From contig JAPLES010000004.1 of assembly GCA_026391075.1 (NCBI GenBank), forward strand, positions 1 through 57,290: a stretch of DNA of 57,290 nucleotides. Direction: 5' to 3'. The position numbers were made by a program, and so were the translations under genes. This document shows, piece by piece, positions 51,328-57,290 of this stretch (positions within the stretch are counted from its first letter, which is position 1; the number at the start of each line of letters is the position of its first letter). The DNA comes from Bacteroidota bacterium (GTDB lineage: Bacteria > Bacteroidota > Bacteroidia > Chitinophagales > LD1). The notes under the pieces were generated by a model. The model saw only the letters and a program-made list of their open reading frames with translations. It had not been told where the DNA came from and did not search any database.

Positions 51328-54300
51328 TTATTGATGCTGCGGACTGACCGTAATATTTCTGAAATATTTTTCAGCGAGCGTTTTGTAATACGGCTTTAAA
51401 GAAGGCGGAACTGTTTTATACAAATCAACTTCAGTTTGTTTTGCTTTCAAATACTCTTCGAGCGATGGCGGAAGTTTGCGCGGTAATTCTCTGGCAGTGT
51501 TGCTTTCTCTTTCCTGCTGCTTCTCGCGCTGACGTTGTGCGTTTTCTGCTTCAAGCAATTTGCTCATAATATCCTGTTGGCGTCTCAGCATTTCACTCGT
51601 AAGCTGCTTGTTCACCAAATCCTTTTCGTTCTGCTCCATCTGTTTGATGGCATCACCTAAATTGCCAAGCGGATTTTTTCCGTCTTTGTTCTCTTGTTGA
51701 TTAATGCGCTCTAACTCTCTTCGTATTTGCGATTGCATTTGCGCCATCTCTGCAAACTCTTTGCTCATGCTTCCTTGCTGACCCTTCGATGGCTTTTCTC
51801 CCTTTTCACCGGGCTTTTTCATCATCTCTCCCATCTTGTCCATTTTATCTTTCAACTGCTTTTGCATTTTTCCAAGTTTCGGCAAACCGTTGCCGGGCTT
51901 CTTACACTTCATACACATTTTGGGTGAGCCGCTTTGTTGTTGCTGTTCTTTCTCGCTTTCCTTCTGCTGCATTTGTTGCAACGCTTCACTCAGCATAAGC
52001 GCAAGGTTGTTATATCCCGTCATAACAAATTGCTGATTCGCCATAGCCTTAATCACATTGTGATCTTCCATGTCGTCAATACTTCTGCCCAAATATTTAT
52101 TCACGTTCGAAATTTCTTTTGTGATAAAGCTCTTAATACTCTCCTGTCTTTTTGCAACGGCATGCAAACTGTCTTCAACCATTTTCGAATTCTCGCGAAT
52201 GCGCTGCTGCTCTTTCATTAAGTCCACATACTTCGGATTATTGATGTTGGTGTTCTTCACATCGTTCATCAATTTTTCTTCGTCAAACGACAGCTTCACA
52301 ATATTCTCCAACAACTGACGAACCGCCTGCATATCTTCTGCGGCTTCTTCCTCTTCCATGGCACTTTTCATCTTGCTCAATTTCTGCGCAGCATCTTTCA
52401 TATTGTTCGCAGCGCTCTTCTGATTTTTTGAAGCCGAAGAATTTTGCTTTTGATCCATCTCCTCCTTCGCATCATCTTGTTGCTTATCGGCAGCATCTAA
52501 ATTCTTTTCTACTTCTTTAAAATCCTGCTCGCTCTTGGTTTCCTGATTCAACTTTTTCAAATCCTCAATATCTTTCTTTGCATCCTTCATGTCGGCATTC
52601 AACTTATCCTGTTCTTTTTTTAGTTCCTCTTGCAACTTCTCATCCTTCGGTGCTCCCGTTTTGTTATCTGCGTTTTCTTCAGTCTTCTTCGAAAGTTCCT
52701 CTTGCTTCTCTGCCATCTTCTCTAACTTCTTAGCCGTTTCATCCATCTTCTGACTAAACTCCATTTTTTTGAAAAGCTCAAGCATACGGTCTAATTCCTT
52801 TTCCATTTTTTCATTGCCGCTCTTCATGTCTTCCATTTTATCAATGGCATCTTTCTTCTGCAACTCTTCCAGCATCTTCTCCATTTTCTCAAGCAACTTC
52901 TTAGTTTCTTCATCTAAAACTTTTTCGGCTAACTCCTGTAAATTTTTTTGTTTCTCTCTAATCTCCTCACTCACCTCTTTAAACTCATCCTGTTTATCAA
53001 AATTCTGATTCAGTTTGTCTTTAATCTTTTCAATTTGCGCAGCCAGTTCTTTTTGCTTTTCTAAATTCTCCTGCAATTTTTTCTTGTCTTCCCATGTCAG
53101 GTTTTGTTTTTCCATCAGTTTATCCTTCATGGCCTTTAACTCATCCTGCAACGCCTTTGCATCCTTCATAGCGTTTTTTAATTCGTCTTTCAAATCCTTA
53201 TTGTCTTTTGATAGTTCCTTGTTCAACTCACTAAGCGAAGGCATAGCAAAACTCATCAACTCACTCTTGGTTGATTTGCTTCCGTGAATGCCATCATTAT
53301 CCCACACTTCGAAATAGTAAGTGATTTTGTCTCCGGGTTTAATCGTAAAATCTGAAAGCTGCCAATAGTAAGTAAACCGCGAAGACGCACCTGCAGTAAA
53401 CGGAACATTGATGCTCTTTACAATTGCCGCAGAAGAATCGGAACGTACGAGTTGATAATTGAAAGTGAGATTGCGGAGACCGTAATCATCTGAAATTTCA
53501 CCCACGTAGTAAAAATATTTTTGTGTGGCAGAATCGTTTTTCTCCTTTATAGCAATCACCGGATATAAATCAGGAGTTACATTCAGCGAATAAGAAACGC
53601 TGTCGGCATCAGGAACATTTTTGTTAGAAACCTTGAGTGTGTACTGCGCGCTTTGCAAAAATGTTTTACTGAAAACGAATTCCGTTTCTCCGCTGCGCTT
53701 CACGTTATAAGCAGAATCGCCAATAGTAAAATTGATAGCATCTACATTCTGAGTATTGAATCTCCACGAAAGTTTTGTTCCTGCGGGAACAACCAGGTCG
53801 CCCATATTTTTCAAAACTTCATTGTGCTTACCCGTGTATAGTGGATAATTACAAGCCACTTCAAAATTTGCAATCACCGGTTTTGCCACTACATCAATCG
53901 TATATTCCTTAGAACGGAATCCATTCGCACTTAATTGAAACGTAGTAGATTTTTGGAGATTGATGAATTCGTAACTGAACAAATTATTGCTCTTCTTTTT
54001 AAGTGAAACCACATTTTGTGTTTGCGCATCTTTCAACTGAACTTCATTCGGTAAAACATCGCCTTCCATTTTTACTTCCAGCATAAAATTTTCAAACTGC
54101 ATTGCCTTCATGCTTTTATTCTGAATTACAAATTGGAACGGAGCATCCTTTTCATAAAAAGTATCACTGTGATATAAGCGCTTGGTGCCCTCCTTAATCA
54201 CATTCGGTGCCGCGATGATGATGAACAGAAAAAGCAAAACAGGTGGTGCGAGATAGCGCAGATATTTTTTGTTCTTCGATAAATCAACTGCAAACGAAAA

Positions 54301-54732
54301 GTCAATCGGTTTGAGCGCAACAGCTTTTTGGTCAATAGCAGCCAGCAACAATTGCGATTCGGTATTGGCAGCATCGTTGTGCAACTGCAGAATATTAATC
54401 AGCTTGTCTTTTATTTCTCCAAAGTGAGTTCCAATAATTTGCGCAGCCTGTTCGTAAGAAATAATTTTGCCTAAACGGTAATAATGAAGCAGTGGCACCA
54501 GAAAAAAATTAGCCGTAAAAGCAGCGGACGAAAGAATAAAACCGAAGAATAAAATTTTGCGAAGCGCAGAAGGCAGATAGAAAAAATATTCGAGCAAATT
54601 GATGGCAAGAAAAAACGCCAGCACATACACGGCAGAAAAAATGGCTCCGCGAATAAGTTGATTCGTGTAATACTTACGAATGAACTTATCTAACCTTTCG
54701 AGAAGAGAATTATAAGATGCTGAATTGGCCAT
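51328..54732 (-). CDS. Large membrane-anchored coiled-coil protein (DUF4175-like)
   Basis: This 1134-residue protein has two adjacent N-terminal transmembrane segments (about 28-48 and 58-80) and a third near 155-173 (YLAPPVLLFLFIIIAAPNVI). Beta-rich domains follow (about 190-500), probably periplasmic, then a ~400-residue Lys/Glu/Gln coiled coil (LKDELKNAMKDAKALQDELK and similar) to about 900. The C-terminal part is Met/Gln/Lys-rich with one CMKC pair and ends in a folded-looking LPPSLEEYLKAKQTEVDLYK segment. This layout matches DUF4175-type proteins that I know only as uncharacterised in Bacteroidota. It is convergent with the TPR membrane protein, stops 4 bp apart. Confidence 0.75.
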   Translation of the reverse strand: MANSASYNSLLERLDKFIRKYYTNQLIRGAIFSAVYVLAFFLAINLLEYFFYLPSALRKILFFGFILSSAAFTANFFLVPLLHYYRLGKIISYEQAAQIIGTHFGEIKDKLINILQLHNDAANTESQLLLAAIDQKAVALKPIDFSFAVDLSKNKKYLRYLAPPVLLFLFIIIAAPNVIKEGTKRLYHSDTFYEKDAPFQFVIQNKSMKAMQFENFMLEVKMEGDVLPNEVQLKDAQTQNVVSLKKKSNNLFSYEFINLQKSTTFQLSANGFRSKEYTIDVVAKPVIANFEVACNYPLYTGKHNEVLKNMGDLVVPAGTKLSWRFNTQNVDAINFTIGDSAYNVKRSGETEFVFSKTFLQSAQYTLKVSNKNVPDADSVSYSLNVTPDLYPVIAIKEKNDSATQKYFYYVGEISDDYGLRNLTFNYQLVRSDSSAAIVKSINVPFTAGASSRFTYYWQLSDFTIKPGDKITYYFEVWDNDGIHGSKSTKSELMSFAMPSLSELNKELSKDNKDLKDELKNAMKDAKALQDELKAMKDKLMEKQNLTWEDKKKLQENLEKQKELAAQIEKIKDKLNQNFDKQDEFKEVSEEIREKQKNLQELAEKVLDEETKKLLEKMEKMLEELQKKDAIDKMEDMKSGNEKMEKELDRMLELFKKMEFSQKMDETAKKLEKMAEKQEELSKKTEENADNKTGAPKDEKLQEELKKEQDKLNADMKDAKKDIEDLKKLNQETKSEQDFKEVEKNLDAADKQQDDAKEEMDQKQNSSASKNQKSAANNMKDAAQKLSKMKSAMEEEEAAEDMQAVRQLLENIVKLSFDEEKLMNDVKNTNINNPKYVDLMKEQQRIRENSKMVEDSLHAVAKRQESIKSFITKEISNVNKYLGRSIDDMEDHNVIKAMANQQFVMTGYNNLALMLSEALQQMQQKESEKEQQQQSGSPKMCMKCKKPGNGLPKLGKMQKQLKDKMDKMGEMMKKPGEKGEKPSKGQQGSMSKEFAEMAQMQSQIRRELERINQQENKDGKNPLGNLGDAIKQMEQNEKDLVNKQLTSEMLRRQQDIMSKLLEAENAQRQREKQQERESNTARELPRKLPPSLEEYLKAKQTEVDLYKTVPPSLKPYYKTLAEKYFRNITVSPQHQ

Positions 54733-54876
54733 GAAAAACGGAATCGAATTTTACCTCACGAAGATAGAACGATACGCGGGATTTACGCTTGGCAAAACAA
54801 TTTTTATGAAAGAAGTTAAACACAGATATTCCAATTTGTCTTCTCGTTAATTCGCCATAATTTCTACATTCATTTC

Positions 54877-55581
54877 ATGTCCACCTTATTTAAAAGCAAC
54901 GCTGTGTTTCTGCATGTTCCCAAAACAGGCGGCACTTTTTTTCGAAAAATAATTGTTGCCTTAGACCTTCGCGTTTTCGATTTTGGTTATGAACATGCGG
55001 ATATGGAGCGCACTCTGCATTCATTCAAACATTATCCTGCCAATGCGGTGCGTTCAAGTTTTTTGTTGCGCAAAAATATTGACTCGCATGTAAAATTATG
55101 TTTCAAATTTTGTTTTGTGCGCAACCCTTATGGCTGGTACGAATCTTACTGGCGTTTTATGCAGGATATTAATTGGAACGACCTTAAAGCATATCGTTCA
55201 AAAAACAAATTCGGAATTTATGTTGACACTTGGAATCCAGTTAACCTTCTGCTTCCTTATGCTAACGCAAATTTCAATGTTTTTATAGAGAGTGTGTTGA
55301 ATGCTGAACCCGGCTTTCTCACAAAACTTTACGAACAATATGCCGACCCGTTACACATCAACTATCTAGGCAGACAAGAAACCCTGGAAGAAGACATCAA
55401 AAAGATTTTCGACATTCTTAAAATCAGTTACGACAAAAATATTTTTGAAAAAACTCCAAGAGCCAACGAAAGCAAAACACAAAAACCAATTTGGAGCGAA
55501 GAATTAAAAAATCGTGTTTATGATTCGGAGCGTGGTGTGTTTGAGAAATACAAATACAACCGCGATGGTTCGGTTGGCTAA
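54877..55581 (+). CDS. Sulfotransferase-like protein
   Basis: This 234-residue protein has a PAPS-dependent sulfotransferase pattern. A 5'-phosphosulfate loop, VFLHVPKTGGTFFRK, at about 11-25 carries the Lys-Thr-Gly-Gly-Thr core. The 3'-phosphate motif FCFVRNPYGWYESYWRFM lies at about 78-95, with Arg and a following Ser. The segment NFNVFIESVLN and the later LGRQETLEEDIKKIFDIL are typical of the sulfotransferase 2/3 type. The acceptor may be a glycan or lipid; it cannot be told. It is a lone rightward gene between two leftward genes. Its stop overlaps the stop of nuoM (CTAA). Confidence 0.82.
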   Translation: MSTLFKSNAVFLHVPKTGGTFFRKIIVALDLRVFDFGYEHADMERTLHSFKHYPANAVRSSFLLRKNIDSHVKLCFKFCFVRNPYGWYESYWRFMQDINWNDLKAYRSKNKFGIYVDTWNPVNLLLPYANANFNVFIESVLNAEPGFLTKLYEQYADPLHINYLGRQETLEEDIKKIFDILKISYDKNIFEKTPRANESKTQKPIWSEELKNRVYDSERGVFEKYKYNRDGSVG

Positions 55582-57149
55582 AACCCCGCCCTCAAAACCT
55601 GCCTGCTTATTTCTTCACTTGCCGGGCTCAGCAAAGCTTGCAATAAAAACGGAGCCACACCAATCACCACAATTCCGGCAATGAGAATAACAGCGGCTAA
55701 TTTTTCATTCCACTCCGCATCACCGAACGGCACTTGTTCTGCATTTGTTATTCGATGTTCGTTATTCGATATTCCTGTTGTATTTGTATTCAATTCCGCA
55801 TTCCGCATTCCGAAATCCGCAATCTCCAACGGCCCCCACATCACCTTTCCAAGCGCGCGAAGAATATAAACTGCCGTCACCACGATACTCGCACAAGCCG
55901 CAAGGGTTGCTGCGCGATACCACATATCCGGATTCTGCCACGCGCCCATAAACACCGTCATCTCCGCAGCAAAACCGCTAAAGCCCGGCAAGCCCAGCGA
56001 GCACAAGCCCGCAATAAAAAACACCGTGCCTATAAACGGAGTAAGCTTCAGCAGCCCGCCCATCTGCGACACCATGCGCGTGTGCGTGCGTTCATACAAC
56101 ATGCCTATGGCAGCAAAGAAAAGAGCCGTCATTAAACCGTGGCTCACCATCTGCATCACCGCACCGGTAATGGCGGTCTTGGTCAACATGCCTATGCCCA
56201 GCAACACAAACCCGCAATGGCTCACCGATGAATACGCATTGATGTATTTCAAATCCTTCTGCATCAGCGTAGCAAACGAGCCATACAAAATCGCAATCGC
56301 GCTCAGCAAAATAATCAGCCACTGATATTCATGCGCGCCTTCGGGCATCAGGTAAGTAGCCACGCGCAAACAACCATAGCCGCCCAGCTTCATCGAAATA
56401 CCCGCTAAGAACATCGAAGCCGCAGTAGGTGCGCTGCTGTGTCCGTCAGGCACCCAGGTATGAAACGGAAACAACGCCCCGAACACCCCGAAGCCCAAAA
56501 ACAAAAACGGAAAAAATTTCGTCTGCACCGCCACCGGCAAATGCGTTTTCGAAAGCGCAACCAAATCGAATGTAGGTGTGCCGTTGTAAAAATAAACCGC
56601 CAGCAAACCCACAAACACCAGCGCACTGCCGCCCATCAGCATCAGCGCCAGTTTATTCGCGCTGTATTCCTTGCGCCCGCTGCCCCAAATCGCTATCAGC
56701 AAAAACTTCGGAATCACCGCCAGCTCCAGAAAGAAAAACATCATAAACAAATCGAGCGACACAAAAAACCCGTAAGCCCCCGCGCTCAAAAACAACAGCA
56801 AAAAGAAAAACTCCTTCGTCAGTTTCTCCACCTTCCAGCTCACCAGCACACCCGCCACCACCACCAGTGCCGTCATCATAATCATCGCCACCGAAATGCC
56901 GTCCACCCCCGCGTAATACTGAATATTAAAAGCCGCAAACCACACCGCGCGCTGCTGAAAAAGAAATTGCTCTGCTACTCCCGCGTTGCGCGCGCTTACA
57001 TACGCTACTGCCAGCCATCCGACTAAAGCCAATTGCAACAACGAACCAATCAGTGCCACCACCCGCACCTGCCTTGCATCCCTGCACGTAAGCACTACCA
57101 GCGAGGTAAGAACCGGAAGAAGAATTAAGAGAGAAGCAACGTAATCCTG
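55578..57149 (-). CDS. nuoM: NADH-quinone oxidoreductase subunit M, 5' end cut by a join
   Basis: NuoM is one of the antiporter-like proton-pumping subunits of respiratory complex I. The frame shows some 14 hydrophobic helices, the NuoM/ND4 signature YYAGVDGISVAMIMMTALVV, the functional glutamate in LFFLELAVIPKFLLIAIWGS, and FPFHTWVPDGHSSAPTAASM. A GTG at 57095 is open as a start, but the frame continues upstream to 57149 as DYVASLLILLPVLTSLVVLT, the usual first helix, so the gene is truncated there by only a few residues. A cytoplasmic or periplasmic loop near the C-terminus (IADFGMRNAELNTNTT and onward) is encoded by short degenerate repeats (55746-55825). Confidence 0.93.
   Translation of the reverse strand, partial: QDYVASLLILLPVLTSLVVLTCRDARQVRVVALIGSLLQLALVGWLAVAYVSARNAGVAEQFLFQQRAVWFAAFNIQYYAGVDGISVAMIMMTALVVVAGVLVSWKVEKLTKEFFFLLLFLSAGAYGFFVSLDLFMMFFFLELAVIPKFLLIAIWGSGRKEYSANKLALMLMGGSALVFVGLLAVYFYNGTPTFDLVALSKTHLPVAVQTKFFPFLFLGFGVFGALFPFHTWVPDGHSSAPTAASMFLAGISMKLGGYGCLRVATYLMPEGAHEYQWLIILLSAIAILYGSFATLMQKDLKYINAYSSVSHCGFVLLGIGMLTKTAITGAVMQMVSHGLMTALFFAAIGMLYERTHTRMVSQMGGLLKLTPFIGTVFFIAGLCSLGLPGFSGFAAEMTVFMGAWQNPDMWYRAATLAACASIVVTAVYILRALGKVMWGPLEIADFGMRNAELNTNTTGISNNEHRITNAEQVPFGDAEWNEKLAAVILIAGIVVIGVAPFLLQALLSPASEEISRQVLRAGF
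55746..55825. repeat. Short degenerate repeats inside nuoM
   Basis: GTTATTCGAT-type units (55746-55774) and ATTCCGCATTCCGCATTCCG-type units (55794-55825) are translated in frame on the minus strand into a loop between the last two transmembrane helices of NuoM. The ATTCCGC units match the family at the 5' end of the dehydrogenase gene (34950-34980). Confidence 0.8.
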
Positions 57150-57290
57150 AAGCTACCTTTGCGATGTTGCCGGCCGATCATGTCATCCATGATGTGGAGG
57201 AATACCAGAAACTGCTGAAGGTGGCTTTTGATTCGGCGGAGGCGGCTGACCTACTGGTCACGATTGGAGTGAAGCCGCTCGGGCCCGATA
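57149..57290 (+). CDS. Mannose-1-phosphate guanylyltransferase-like fragment on foreign DNA
   Basis: The rightward frame reads EATFAMLPADHVIHDVEEYQ and ends LLVTIGVKPLGPD, which fits the PADH and LVTIGI-x-P segments of sugar-nucleotide pyrophosphorylases of the ManC/GMP type. It faces away from nuoM with no room for its own 5' end, is more G/C-rich than the rest, and starts where nuoM is cut. The frame can be followed back to about 57131 (EKQRNPEATF), so the exact join is between about 57130 and 57150. I read it as sequence from another genome or locus joined by assembly or amplification. Confidence 0.65.

Noticed and set aside
52769-53287. Ser/Phe-rich open frames opposite the coiled-coil gene
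   Set aside because: They are reverse-strand images of Lys/Glu-rich codons and have no start context or domain.
56400-57030. Long open frames opposite nuoM
   Set aside because: Their translations are His/Arg/Gln-rich without family features and mirror the strong codon bias of nuoM on the other strand.

Overview
The window is a 57 kb stretch of chromosome from a member of the Bacteroidota. The evidence is a gldE-gldD pair behind mutY, HU and ssb; three secreted proteins ending in type IX secretion (T9SS) sorting domains; a MurF-alanine racemase fusion; a short CarB without the regulatory C-terminus; Bacteroidota-type promoters (TTG, 18-19 bp spacer, TAnnTTTG); and almost no Shine-Dalgarno sequences. 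I cannot place it below phylum with confidence. I see no rRNA, tRNA, CRISPR array, insertion sequence or prophage.

Layout. 1-2.4 kb: RadA N-terminus, tsaB, two paralogous ArsR-type regulators and a tandem rhodanese without catalytic cysteines. 2.4-5.96 kb: glpD, then a leftward set of a biotin carrier protein, an FAD oxidoreductase and HU. 6-9.7 kb: mutY, ssb, gldE, gldD. 9.8-13.3 kb: carB followed by a VapBC-like toxin-antitoxin pair that sits between the real carB 3' end and a second, diverged copy of it. 13.3-17.1 kb: a small membrane protein, a TMEM175-type channel, a GNAT acetyltransferase, a fatty acid hydroxylase and a DEAD-box helicase. 17.2-24.8 kb: leftward housekeeping genes ppiD, gltA, dnaJ, grpE, murA. 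25-31.4 kb: a surface and secreted-protein region (lipoprotein, subtilase, broken fatty acid hydroxylase, delta-60 repeat protein) with four single-base frameshifts in three genes. 31.5-35.9 kb: pdxA, pepA, rsmA and a 2-hydroxyacid dehydrogenase. 36-40.6 kb: the rimP-nusA-infB translation and transcription operon. 40.7-51.3 kb: M28 peptidase, KirBac channel, murF-alr, DUF4286, TPR protein, Nfu and a polytopic TPR membrane protein. 51.3-57.1 kb: a 1134-residue coiled-coil membrane protein, a sulfotransferase and nuoM.

Most genes serve core functions: envelope synthesis (murA, murF-alr), protein folding (dnaJ, grpE, ppiD), translation (rimP, infB, rsmA), pyrimidine synthesis and respiration. 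GldD and GldE link to the gliding/T9SS machinery, which would export the subtilase, the M28 peptidase and the delta-60 protein.

The most unusual signals are the toxin-antitoxin cassette with its duplicated carB terminus; families of short degenerate repeats (TCCGAAG, ATTCCGA, TTCGAA and similar) that lie between genes and are also translated in frame at the ends or loops of several proteins; the frameshift cluster; and convergent genes whose stop codons touch or overlap. The last ~140 bases, and probably the first ~55, appear to be foreign sequence joined to this chromosome (assembly or amplification chimeras), so nothing should be inferred from those joins.
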